DNA of 64,000 nucleotides. It comes from Winogradskyella alexanderae. GTDB taxonomy: Bacteria > Bacteroidota > Bacteroidia > Flavobacteriales > Flavobacteriaceae. Below, piece after piece: positions 8,483 through 16,484 of this stretch (the stretch's first letter is position 1; the number at the start of each line of letters is the position of its first letter). The notes under the pieces were generated by a model that ran no database searches, was not told the origin of the DNA, and saw only the letters and a list, made by a program, of their open reading frames with translations. The translations under genes were made by a program, and so were the position numbers. The DNA lies in assembly GCF_020166335.1 (NCBI RefSeq), contig NZ_JAIUJR010000006.1, forward strand, positions 62,001-126,000. The letters are read 5' to 3'.

Positions 8483-8740
8483 ATGTCGCATCCCATAATA
8501 AAATTATTTGGAGCTGAACGTTGTCATAAAACCAAATACTATAAAGAATTCTTAAACAGTCAAAATCTCAATTACGAATTTTTAGATGTAGAAAACAATG
8601 AAGACTATGCCAATGAATTAAGGGAACTTTACCAAAACAAAAGACTTAATTTCCCAACGATTACCATTGGTGAAAAGAAACTTAGAAACCCATCGGATGA
8701 AGATGTATTGAAATGGCTCAAAAAACACGAATCGGATTAG
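8483..8740 (+). CDS. glutaredoxin-like protein with CxxT motif
   Basis: An 85-residue thioredoxin-fold protein. The strand IIKLFGAERCHKTKYY places a monothiol-type C14-H-K-T17 motif, followed by a second strand YEFLDVEN and the cis-Pro region LNFPTITIG. I chose the ATG at 8483 over an upstream TTG because the fold starts there. Its 3' end overlaps the next gene by 28 bp. Its place behind msrBA suggests it may recycle Msr enzymes or repair mixed disulfides (inference). Confidence 0.78.
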   Translation: MSHPIIKLFGAERCHKTKYYKEFLNSQNLNYEFLDVENNEDYANELRELYQNKRLNFPTITIGEKKLRNPSDEDVLKWLKKHESD

Positions 8741-9669
8741 GATTAGCCGCACTTGGCAGACCTGACTATATTAACATAAGGTCTATTGATGTGGATAAAT
8801 CTATTGAAGCCTTTAAATCAAATACTTTAAAAGTATTAGATGATGCCTATAAGTTGGGTGTAAAAGATTTTGATGTAGCACCGTCTTATGGATTTGGTGA
8901 GCAATTCTTACTTGGATGGATAAACTCACGAAATTATAAGGATATTCGCCTTTCCACAAAGTTTGGATATACCTATGTAGCCAATTGGGAAATTGGCTTT
9001 AGTGGAAAACACGAAATAAAAGAGCATTCTTTAGAAAAGCTAAATGAACAATGGGAAGTATCAAAAGCTTTTTTACCTCATCTAAACATCTATCAGATCC
9101 ATTCGGCCACATTAGAAAGTGGTGTACTAACAAATGAAGATGTATTAACACGATTAGATGAACTAAAGCAAAAATATCATTTAAAAATTGGTATTAGTTC
9201 TAGTGGCGCTGAGCAAACAAAAATTATCCATGAAGCTAGGAATTTAGAAATTAATGGGCAAAACCTATTTGATAGTTACCAAGTAACCTTTAATATTTTT
9301 GAACAGTCATCTTATAGTGTATTAAACGAATTAATAAAAGAAGGTAAAACTATTATAATCAAAGAGGCATTGGCAAATGGTCGGATTTTCCGGAATAATC
9401 GGTTTGAAAAGTACAATCCTGTTTATGAATACCTAGAGACATTGTCAAACAAATATCAGGTGAATTCTGATGCCATTGCACTTCGTTTCATAATAGATTA
9501 TCTCGAGCCACCTCTTGTTTTGAGCGGTGCATCAAATTCCGTTCATCTAAAACAGAATTTACGAGCTCTTGACATTAGATTAACTGAATCGGAAATTTCT
9601 AAATTGAAATCATTTTGTGTTTCTTCAGATTATTATTGGCAAGAAAGAAGTAACTTAGAGTGGAACTAA
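8713..9669 (+). CDS. aldo/keto reductase family oxidoreductase
   Basis: A 318-residue TIM-barrel NADPH oxidoreductase. The AKR tetrad is recognisable: Asp in DFDVAPSYG, Tyr in the same motif, Lys in STKFGY and His in YQIHS. The cofactor-loop pattern is ALRFIIDYLEPPLVLSGASN near the C-terminus. The start overlaps the glutaredoxin-like gene by 28 bp in another frame. The substrate is not readable; the oxidative-repair context suggests carbonyl detoxification. Confidence 0.87.
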   Translation: MAQKTRIGLGLAALGRPDYINIRSIDVDKSIEAFKSNTLKVLDDAYKLGVKDFDVAPSYGFGEQFLLGWINSRNYKDIRLSTKFGYTYVANWEIGFSGKHEIKEHSLEKLNEQWEVSKAFLPHLNIYQIHSATLESGVLTNEDVLTRLDELKQKYHLKIGISSSGAEQTKIIHEARNLEINGQNLFDSYQVTFNIFEQSSYSVLNELIKEGKTIIIKEALANGRIFRNNRFEKYNPVYEYLETLSNKYQVNSDAIALRFIIDYLEPPLVLSGASNSVHLKQNLRALDIRLTESEISKLKSFCVSSDYYWQERSNLEWN

Positions 9670-9674
9670 ACTAA

Positions 9675-9917
9675 ATGATACGATTATATATTATAGGTCT
9701 ATTTATTTTGATCATTGCAATTATAGCCAATGGACTTATCATAAAAATAGGTCTTAAATCATGGTACGATTTATTTGCCCTATTAGACAAATTTGGAACA
9801 GGTGCGTTTAAGGAATTATCGATTTTAGATTATGTGTGGTTATTTGTTGGCTATCCTCTAGTCCTAGGATGTGGCTACTGGATAGGTAAAACGCTCCATA
9901 AATTAATATTTAACTAA
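9675..9917 (+). CDS. small membrane protein, unknown
   Basis: An 80-residue protein with two hydrophobic segments (about residues 3-26 and 52-70) around a polar loop KSWYDLFALLDKFGTGAFKEL. It lies 5 bp after the aldo/keto reductase and 11 bp before the nitroreductase, so it is part of this operon. No function is assigned. Confidence 0.7.
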   Translation: MIRLYIIGLFILIIAIIANGLIIKIGLKSWYDLFALLDKFGTGAFKELSILDYVWLFVGYPLVLGCGYWIGKTLHKLIFN

Positions 9918-9928
9918 CTTTATAATAC

Positions 9929-10657
9929 ATGGAAAAAACAGTAACCGAAGCCATAGCCTACAGACGCTCTACACGTGTATATAAGGATGAACCCATTGAT
10001 TCTGAAAAAGTAAAACAATGCCTAGTCAATGCATCGTTAGCACCAACAAGCAGTAATTTACAGTTATGGGAATTTTACCATATTACAAATAAACATAAAC
10101 TCAAAAAATTGGCCGAAGCTTGCTTCAACCAGAGCGCAGCTAAAACAGCTCAGCAACTAGTCGTTATTGTAGCAAGAAAAGATTTGTGGAAAAAACGAGC
10201 TAAAGCAAATATTGATTTTTTGAACAGAGTATATAACAAAGAAGGACTGAGCGAGCGTGATTTAAAACGCAAAAAAATGGCAACTGATTACTATAAAAAA
10301 CTCATTCCGACCATATATTCGGACTTTTTAGGCATACTAGGTTATATTAAATTTTTTATTTTCCAAATAGTGGGCATCTTTAAACCCATTTATAGGCAGA
10401 CACGTCTTAGTGATATGCGAATAGTGGCCCATAAAAGTGCTGGATTGGCTGCGCAGAATTTTATGACTAGTATGGCTGCCATTGGTTATGATACTTGCCC
10501 TATGGAAGGTAGCGATACTTTACGTGTAAAAAAGATTCTCGGCTTGCCACGAGGTGCAGAAATAAATATGGTAATAGGCTGTGGAATTAGGGATGAAAAA
10601 GGAATTTATGGTCCTAGATTTAGAATTCCTTTTGAAGAAGTGTATTTTGAAGTTTAA
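9929..10657 (+). CDS. nitroreductase family protein
   Basis: A 242-residue FMN-dependent oxidoreductase fold. The N-terminal RRSTRVYKDEPI with PTSSNLQLWEF is the family's FMN-binding signature, and GLAAQNFMTSMAAIGYDTCPMEG is the C-terminal half of the site. An insert around residues 95-150 contains a hydrophobic stretch (DFLGILGYIKFFIFQIVGIFK) that could touch the membrane. It ends the msrBA-led operon and overlaps the convergent dsbD gene by 4 bp. Confidence 0.87.
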   Translation: MEKTVTEAIAYRRSTRVYKDEPIDSEKVKQCLVNASLAPTSSNLQLWEFYHITNKHKLKKLAEACFNQSAAKTAQQLVVIVARKDLWKKRAKANIDFLNRVYNKEGLSERDLKRKKMATDYYKKLIPTIYSDFLGILGYIKFFIFQIVGIFKPIYRQTRLSDMRIVAHKSAGLAAQNFMTSMAAIGYDTCPMEGSDTLRVKKILGLPRGAEINMVIGCGIRDEKGIYGPRFRIPFEEVYFEV

Positions 10658-12636
10658 TCTGATTTCTTAAAATTCTCAAGACCCGTTTTTAACCAATCAT
10701 AGTATGCATCGGCATCAGATTCGTAAGCATTTGTAGTATTTAACAACTGCATGTTGTGATCTAATAATACATAATACGGTTGAGAATTATTTTCAAAATT
10801 AATGGTCTGCAATGTCGCCCATTTATCTCCTATTGTTTCAATATCCTTCACGGTACCATTGCTTCTTAAGTATTGAAATTGTTCATCCTCTACCAATTCC
10901 TTTTTGTCATCTACATAAAGTGAAATGATGACATAATTATCTTTCAACATATCATAGACTTCTGTGGTACTCCACACCTGCTCTTCCATTTTTCTACAGT
11001 TAACGCAAGCCCAACCCGTAAAATCTAGCAAGACAGGTTTGTTTTCTGCCTTTGCTTGCGCCAAACCAGCATCCAAATCTTTGTTACAATTAAGGTCCAT
11101 AGGACATTCTGAAGATTTCTCGTAAAGGCTATAAAACATTGGTGGTGGAAAACCACTTAACCATTTTAAATTGGCGTATTCTGAATTGGTCAGTCCAGGG
11201 ATAAGATATATCACGAATGCTATGACTAAAATACCTGTGGCGACTCTACCCTTACCCAATTTCTGAAGTGGACCATCATGCGGAAACTTAATCTTACCAA
11301 ATAGGTAAAGAATTAATCCAACACCTATTAAAATCCATGATCCTATAAATACTTCTCGTTTTAAAAGTCCCCAATGCTCAACCAAATCTGCATTAGATAA
11401 AAATTTTAGTGCTAAAGCCAATTCTATAAAACCAAGAACTACTTTAACTGTATTTAACCAACCTCCAGACTTAGGTAAAGAATTCAGCCATTTAGGAAAC
11501 ATAGCAAATAATGAAAATGGCAAGGCCAAGGCCAACCCAAAACCGCTCATTCCCATAGTTAGTTGCATGGCGCCACCATCTGCAGTTAGAGAACTACCAA
11601 GTAGCGTCCCCAATATTGGACCTGTACAGGAAAAGGATACAATTGCTAAGGTAAGTGCCATAAAAAACACACCTATGATTCCACCTATTTTATTTGCTTT
11701 GCTATCCATTGCAGCACTCCAGGATTGAGGTAAGGTCAGCTCAAAATATCCAAAGAACGAAAATGCAAATACAATGAAAATGATGAAGAATATGATGTTT
11801 AAAGTTACATTAGTAGAAATATTATTTAGGATTCCAGGATCTAATGAGTCTAATACATGAAAAGGTATACTTAACAAGGCATATATAAGAAAAATGAAGA
11901 ATCCATAAAGAATTGAATTAAATAGTCCTTTTTTAGGATCGTTAGCACTTTTTGTGAAAAATGAAACCGTTAACGGGATCATTGGGAATACGCAAGGGGT
12001 AAGTAATGCAATCAGACCACCTAAAAAGCCTAATAAGAAAATAGAAAAATTACTTTTTTCTTTAATAACAGTTTTTTCAAATTTATTCCACCCTTTTATG
12101 TCAAGGTCTAGTGCTTTTGAAAGTTCTTTACTCCTTTCATCTAACTCAACAACTTCCCTAACAATTTCAGTACCATCTAGGGAAATATTGAAGGTAAAGT
12201 CTCCTGGTATGCACTTTGAGTCATCACATGTTTGATACTCTACATAAACATCTATTTGCCTTAAGTCTTGATTAATAGTCGTAATCAGTTGTTCAAAAAC
12301 AGCTGTTTCTTTGAACTTAACCACATCCTCTTCAAAGATATTATCAAAAACGGGAGGCACAGAAGGTTCTGATGTTTTACCTATTAGAGTGTAGTTATTT
12401 TCTTTATTAGTAAAATCAAAAAATGTGGTAGGTGCAAAACTATCTTCTGACTGTTGGTGTTGTGAGTAGATATACCAACCTTTTTCAATATTAGCCTGCA
12501 AAATAACTTTATACTGTGTATCATTTAACTTCTCAATTTTAGATTCCCATTTTACTGGTTCTAAAATTTGGGAGTTAACCTGAAAAGACAGGCCAAATAC
12601 AATAAGTATATACAATAAGATTGATCTAATCTGCAT
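10654..12636 (-). CDS. dsbD: thiol:disulfide interchange protein DsbD-like
   Basis: Transfers electrons from cytoplasmic thioredoxin across the inner membrane to periplasmic thiol proteins. The 660 residues comprise a signal peptide; an N-terminal DsbD-alpha-like domain with a TCDDSKCIPGDF Cys pair; about eight membrane segments, the first with TPCVFPMIP and a later one with SCTGPILGT (the two membrane Cys); and a C-terminal thioredoxin domain with CVNC at 544-547. All three redox pairs are present. The neighbouring rhodanese, redoxin and TlpA-like genes are plausible clients. Confidence 0.93.
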   Translation of the reverse strand: MQIRSILLYILIVFGLSFQVNSQILEPVKWESKIEKLNDTQYKVILQANIEKGWYIYSQHQQSEDSFAPTTFFDFTNKENNYTLIGKTSEPSVPPVFDNIFEEDVVKFKETAVFEQLITTINQDLRQIDVYVEYQTCDDSKCIPGDFTFNISLDGTEIVREVVELDERSKELSKALDLDIKGWNKFEKTVIKEKSNFSIFLLGFLGGLIALLTPCVFPMIPLTVSFFTKSANDPKKGLFNSILYGFFIFLIYALLSIPFHVLDSLDPGILNNISTNVTLNIIFFIIFIVFAFSFFGYFELTLPQSWSAAMDSKANKIGGIIGVFFMALTLAIVSFSCTGPILGTLLGSSLTADGGAMQLTMGMSGFGLALALPFSLFAMFPKWLNSLPKSGGWLNTVKVVLGFIELALALKFLSNADLVEHWGLLKREVFIGSWILIGVGLILYLFGKIKFPHDGPLQKLGKGRVATGILVIAFVIYLIPGLTNSEYANLKWLSGFPPPMFYSLYEKSSECPMDLNCNKDLDAGLAQAKAENKPVLLDFTGWACVNCRKMEEQVWSTTEVYDMLKDNYVIISLYVDDKKELVEDEQFQYLRSNGTVKDIETIGDKWATLQTINFENNSQPYYVLLDHNMQLLNTTNAYESDADAYYDWLKTGLENFKKSD

Positions 12637-12728
12637 AAATGGAACATTTAAAACAAAAATAGTTTTTGTCTGTTGATTTAGTGATATAGGTCGACTAATT
12701 TATAAAAACCTTAAGAAAGGTATTGAAG

Positions 12729-12756
12729 AAAAAAACCAGACAGTTTAGTCCGGTTT
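12729..12756 (-). terminator. intrinsic terminator of the leftward rhodanese gene
   Basis: On the minus strand a 9-bp stem (12756-12748 with 12741-12733, one G-U) is followed by a run of Ts. It starts 4 bp after the stop of the rhodanese lipoprotein gene. Confidence 0.85.
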
Positions 12757-12759
12757 CTA

Positions 12760-13164
12760 TTATGATTTTACTTCCAATTCAAGTTTATCGGAGTGCTTCC
12801 ACCTGGAAAGACCTCCTTCTAAGTCGTAGATTTTTTTAAACCCAGCGTCTTCCATTTTTTTTGCACATTTTGCACTTCTTACACCTCCTTTACAATAGAC
12901 AATAACTGGTTTTTCTTTATCGAGGTTACTAATATCATCATCAAACGTTGGAGAATCAATATCAATGTTTTGAGCATCAACAATATGAAACGCCTCAAAT
13001 TCTTCTTCAGTCCTTACATCAATCAACTGAACATCTTCTTGCTCTAAAATAGACTGCATCTCATCTGCTGTTATCAGTTTTACATTCGAACTATTAGTTT
13101 CCAAGCAACTTGTAGAAACGCTATATAAAGCCAGCACTAAAAACAGGTTAATTACTTTTTTCAT
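12760..13164 (-). CDS. rhodanese-domain lipoprotein
   Basis: A 134-residue exported sulfurtransferase-fold protein. A lipobox-like end of the signal peptide (SVSTSC) places lipidated Cys20. The rhodanese domain has LIDVRTEEEFEAFHI and the active-site loop CKGGVRS with catalytic Cys. It is one of two adjacent rhodaneses; this one is envelope-anchored, the next has no signal. It lies 2 bp after its upstream neighbour and ends in a clear terminator. Confidence 0.87.
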   Translation of the reverse strand: MKKVINLFLVLALYSVSTSCLETNSSNVKLITADEMQSILEQEDVQLIDVRTEEEFEAFHIVDAQNIDIDSPTFDDDISNLDKEKPVIVYCKGGVRSAKCAKKMEDAGFKKIYDLEGGLSRWKHSDKLELEVKS

Positions 13165-13166
13165 AC

Positions 13167-13490
13167 TTAATCTTTAATTTTTTGAATGGTCATATTTCCT
13201 TGCCACTCGCTAATTCCACCTACTAAATTGTAGGCTTTATTAAAACCTAATTGATTCATTATGGCGCAAGCCTGACCACTGCGGCCTCCAGATTTGCAAT
13301 ACACAAAATAGCTCTTGGATTTATCTAGCTTATGTAGCTTATCAATAAATTCTTGCCCTTTATAAATATCAATATGAAGTGCATTTGGAATTATTCCGTT
13401 ATCAACTTCATTTTGTGTTCTAACATCCAAAACAACAGAATTATTGTCTTCCTCAAGTTGTTTTGTCCAATCATGTTGTGATAAATTCAC
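13167..13490 (-). CDS. single-domain rhodanese
   Basis: A 107-residue cytoplasmic rhodanese: VVLDVRTQNEVDNGIIPNALHID and active-site loop CKSGGRSGQA, with the C-terminal LVGGISEW. It is close in length to PspE/GlpE-type proteins. It sits 2 bp upstream of the lipoprotein rhodanese, giving a paired cytoplasmic and envelope set. The physiological sulfur donor is unknown. Confidence 0.87.
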   Translation of the reverse strand: MNLSQHDWTKQLEEDNNSVVLDVRTQNEVDNGIIPNALHIDIYKGQEFIDKLHKLDKSKSYFVYCKSGGRSGQACAIMNQLGFNKAYNLVGGISEWQGNMTIQKIKD

Positions 13491-13542
13491 TCTTTAAAGC
13501 ATTTTTATTGAACAAAATTAACATTTCCTTAGGAAATAGACG

Positions 13543-13580
13543 AAAAAAAATCCGAAGTGTTACAACTTCGGATTATTTTT
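13543..13580. terminator. bidirectional intrinsic terminator
   Basis: An 8-bp perfect stem (TCCGAAGT 13551-13558 with ACTTCGGA 13565-13572) with an A-run before it and a T-run after it. It mainly serves the leftward redoxin gene that stops at 13596. Confidence 0.88.
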
Positions 13581-13595
13581 TTGAATTTTTTCTAA

Positions 13596-14207
13596 TCAGA
13601 CTTTTATTGTGCAACCAATAGCACGAGTTTCTTTTACTTTAATTTCTTTACCATCTAATAAGGCATCAACTGCATCTTCAACATACTTAGTGGTAACAGC
13701 AGTAGCGTCTTTGTAATTATCGTCAATTGCACCTATATATTTTACTTCATTTCCTTTTCGAGTTTTTTCTAATAGATAAACATGTGGTGTTTTAGTAGCC
13801 CCATACTGTGGATATATTTTCTGTCCTTTATCCATTAAATAAGGAAACGTAAATCCTTTTGCCTTAGCTCTAGCCTTCATGGCTTCCATGTTGTCTCCTG
13901 GTTTAACGTCAGTATTATTAGGCATAATGGCAATTACGGGATACCCTTTTGACGCATACTTTCTGTCAAGCGCTACAATCCTGTCTTCATATGCCACAGC
14001 ATATGGACAGGTGTTGCATGTGAAAATAACAATGAACCCTTTAGCATCTTTATAATCAGATAAGGACACCATTTTACCGTCTATATTTTCTAAGCTAAAG
14101 TCGGTTGCCAAATCACCAATTTTGTAACCGTCAGATACTGATTTACCAGTAAAGGCAAACAATGTGGTAACCAATACAAACACTGTAAGAAGTTTCAATC
14201 TTTTCAT
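13596..14207 (-). CDS. exported thioredoxin-fold (redoxin/AhpC-TSA-like) protein
   Basis: A 203-residue protein with an N-terminal signal segment (LLTVFVLVTTLFAFTG) and a redoxin domain. The active site CNTC at residues 64-67, in FTCNTCPYAVAYEDR, is followed by peroxiredoxin-like core strands. It is probably periplasmic and could be a DsbD client (inference from neighbours). The exact activity, peroxidase or thiol oxidoreductase, cannot be decided from sequence. Confidence 0.85.
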   Translation of the reverse strand: MKRLKLLTVFVLVTTLFAFTGKSVSDGYKIGDLATDFSLENIDGKMVSLSDYKDAKGFIVIFTCNTCPYAVAYEDRIVALDRKYASKGYPVIAIMPNNTDVKPGDNMEAMKARAKAKGFTFPYLMDKGQKIYPQYGATKTPHVYLLEKTRKGNEVKYIGAIDDNYKDATAVTTKYVEDAVDALLDGKEIKVKETRAIGCTIKV

Positions 14208-14252
14208 TATTTAAGTTTTTAGGTTTATTAATATTTCAATTCTATACGATAG

Positions 14253-14792
14253 CTATTTTATAAATCGTTGAATTTCTGTTTCTAGTTCTTCCTGTGAAAA
14301 TGATTTTTCAAAAAACAGGCGCTTGTCTTTATTATATATAATTGTTGCTGGAATAGCACCGGACCAATCTTTGTTTATTGCTGGTATCCATCTGTTTTGA
14401 TCTGTATCATCAAGAGCAACCACTTTTGATTTTAAATTGTGCTTAGCTATATAGGGTATTAATTTACTCTCGTAATTCTTCGGAAAATCCAAGCTAACCA
14501 ATAACACCTCTAGCCCATCATCTTCATATTTCTCTTTCACAGCTTCAAAAAAAGGTAATTCCTTAACGCAAGGTGCACACCATGTTGCCCAGAAATTTAC
14601 AACATGTACCTTATTGTCCACTTTATTTATTAGAGGTTCCAATCCATCATAATCATAAATTTCAAGATCTAAAGCACTGTTTTGCTTTTTTGCCTCTAGG
14701 TCTGCAACCTCAGAAATAACTTTTTTTTGCTCTTTCACATTGTCATTACAGCTAAAGCACAGCAGAAGAAATAAGAGAAAAATATGTTTCAT
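14253..14792 (-). CDS. TlpA-like thioredoxin lipoprotein
   Basis: A 179-residue envelope thiol oxidoreductase. The lipobox (LLCFSC) places lipid-modified Cys15. A thioredoxin-like domain follows with FWATWCAPC; the CxxC CAPC is at residues 72-75. GAIPATIIYN supplies the cis-Pro. Such proteins keep periplasmic cysteines reduced, for example for cytochrome c maturation. It is the first gene of the leftward redox group and is divergent from the trp operon. Confidence 0.9.
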   Translation of the reverse strand: MKHIFLLFLLLCFSCNDNVKEQKKVISEVADLEAKKQNSALDLEIYDYDGLEPLINKVDNKVHVVNFWATWCAPCVKELPFFEAVKEKYEDDGLEVLLVSLDFPKNYESKLIPYIAKHNLKSKVVALDDTDQNRWIPAINKDWSGAIPATIIYNKDKRLFFEKSFSQEELETEIQRFIK

Positions 14793-14855
14793 GATTTAAA
14801 GTTATTAATCAAATATCAGGCATCTGAATAATTAACAAAAAATTAATTCAAAAGC

Positions 14856-14886
14856 TTGAAAATAAAAATTTACATTTCTATCTTTG
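14856..14886 (+). promoter_or_regulatory. trp operon promoter (Bacteroidota type)
   Basis: TTG at 14856-14858 and TATCTTTG at 14879-14886, separated by 20 bp, fit the Bacteroidota -33 TTTG / -7 TAnnTTTG pattern. The expected transcript start is about 14889-14893, immediately before the leader peptide ATG. Confidence 0.65.
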
Positions 14887-14893
14887 ACATGAA

Positions 14894-14950
14894 ATGAATT
14901 TTACAAAAACACATATTTGGTGGTGGTCATTAACAAAGCTTTGTTCGTGA
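14894..14950 (+). CDS. trpL: trp leader peptide (TrpL-type)
   Basis: An 18-codon frame from ATG 14894 to TGA 14948-14950 encodes MNFTKTHIWWWSLTKLCS. Three consecutive TGG codons (14918-14926) sit in the middle, upstream of a terminator hairpin and the complete trp operon. In a typical attenuator, ribosomes stalled on Trp codons let an antiterminator form. Here 14933-14942 can pair with about 14981-14990, the left arm of the terminator, with one bulge. The -7 element ends only 7 bp before the ATG, so the message may be almost leaderless. Confidence 0.85.
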   Translation: MNFTKTHIWWWSLTKLCS

Positions 14951-14978
14951 ACTAACACCTTGTATGTATTCAGTATAG

Positions 14979-15011
14979 AAAAAGGCTTGTCATTCACGAC
15001 AAGCCTTTTTC
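14979..15011 (+). terminator. trp attenuator terminator hairpin
   Basis: A stem of at least 11 bp, extending to 13 with flanking A-T pairs (14979-14991 with 14998-15010), a 6-nt loop and a terminal T-run. It lies 28 bp after the leader-peptide stop and 72 bp before trpE. The A-run on the left arm could also stop leftward transcription, but the nearby leftward gene points away from it, so a role in trp attenuation is the better explanation. Confidence 0.85.
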
Positions 15012-15082
15012 ATTGTTCTGAATTAGTTTTAGAATATAATTACACAATTGATAAAAGATACTGAATCAAGTTCAGTTTTAAT

Positions 15083-16483
15083 ATGAAAACATTTAGTCTT
15101 TACACACATTATAAAAAAATCCTTGCAGATACAATAACGCCTGTGAGCATCTATCTTAAGATTAGAGATAAGTTCCCTAACAGTATTTTATTAGAAAGTA
15201 GTGATTACCACGCAAACGACAATAGTTTTTCATATATATGTTGCAATCCCATTGCCTCAATTGAAGTTAGAAATGGTTCAATTTACCAGAATTATCCAGA
15301 CGGAAGTTCAAAAGTAAACCATACAAAAACCGTTAGTGTTGTTGAGGAAATCCAAAAATTTACACAACGCTTTAAGGTTGACTCTAAAGAAAACTTCAAG
15401 TTTATTAATAATGGTATTTTTGGCTACACAGCTTATGACGCAGTAAGATATTTCGAAGATATAAAGATTAAACAAAAACCAAACTCAATTGAAATACCTG
15501 AAATTTATTATGCAGTTTATCAAAATATTATCGCCATAAACCATTTCAAGAACGAAGCCTACATTTTTGCACACTGTTTTGATACCGAAAACAACATCGA
15601 AACACTTCTACAGCTAATACAAACCAGGCAGTATGCCTCTTATAATTTTGACACCAAAGGAAACATCGAATCTAATTTAACAGACGAGGAATATAAGGAA
15701 CACGTAGAACTTGCAAAAAAACATTGTGCTCGTGGTGACGTATTTCAATTGGTATTATCCAAACAATTTTCGCAAAAATTCTGTGGAGATGAATTTAATG
15801 TTTACCGTGCTTTAAGGAGCATAAATCCTTCTCCTTATTTGTTCTATTTTGATTACGGAAATTTCAAAATATTTGGTAGTTCTCCTGAGGCACAACTTAT
15901 TGTAAAGGATAACAAAGCGGAAATACATCCAATAGCAGGAACATTTAAACGAACGGGCAATGATTTAAAAGATGCTGAATTGGCGGAGAAACTCATTAAC
16001 GATGACAAGGAAAACAGCGAACATGTAATGCTTGTAGATCTTGCCAGAAATGACCTTAGCAGACATGGTCACAATGTTAAGGTAGAAACCTACAGAGAAG
16101 TTCAATTCTTCTCCCACGTCATACACTTAGTGAGCAAGGTAACTGGCCAGATGAATAAAGACACAGATACCATTCAAGTAGTTGCAGATACTTTTCCGGC
16201 TGGAACATTAAGTGGTGCACCTAAGCACATGGCCATGCAATTAATTGAAAAATACGAAAAAACGAGCAGAGGATATTATGGTGGTGCCATTGGGTTTATG
16301 GACTTTGAAGGCAATTATAATCATGCCATTATGATTAGGACATTTCTAAGTCAAAACCATCAATTATTTTGGCAAGCTGGTGCAGGATTGGTGGCTAAAT
16401 CAAATCCAGAAAACGAATTACAAGAAGTTTATAATAAGCTCGGTGCACTGACTAAGGCAATCGAACAAGCAAAAGCTATATAA
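15083..16483 (+). CDS. trpE: anthranilate synthase component I
   Basis: Converts chorismate to anthranilate with the TrpG glutaminase subunit; first step of Trp synthesis. The 466-residue protein has the N-terminal LLESS motif associated with tryptophan feedback binding. The chorismate-binding domain has PIAGTFKRTG, DLARNDL, FPAGTLSGAPK and GGAIGF. It is first in the operon after the attenuator. trpG starts after a single-base gap. Confidence 0.96.
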   Translation: MKTFSLYTHYKKILADTITPVSIYLKIRDKFPNSILLESSDYHANDNSFSYICCNPIASIEVRNGSIYQNYPDGSSKVNHTKTVSVVEEIQKFTQRFKVDSKENFKFINNGIFGYTAYDAVRYFEDIKIKQKPNSIEIPEIYYAVYQNIIAINHFKNEAYIFAHCFDTENNIETLLQLIQTRQYASYNFDTKGNIESNLTDEEYKEHVELAKKHCARGDVFQLVLSKQFSQKFCGDEFNVYRALRSINPSPYLFYFDYGNFKIFGSSPEAQLIVKDNKAEIHPIAGTFKRTGNDLKDAELAEKLINDDKENSEHVMLVDLARNDLSRHGHNVKVETYREVQFFSHVIHLVSKVTGQMNKDTDTIQVVADTFPAGTLSGAPKHMAMQLIEKYEKTSRGYYGGAIGFMDFEGNYNHAIMIRTFLSQNHQLFWQAGAGLVAKSNPENELQEVYNKLGALTKAIEQAKAI

Positions 16484-16484
16484 C

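Noticed and set aside
14932-14945. AACAAAGCTTTGTT palindrome in the trp leader as a repressor operator
   Set aside because: It lies inside the leader peptide frame and is better explained as part of the antiterminator region of the attenuator.
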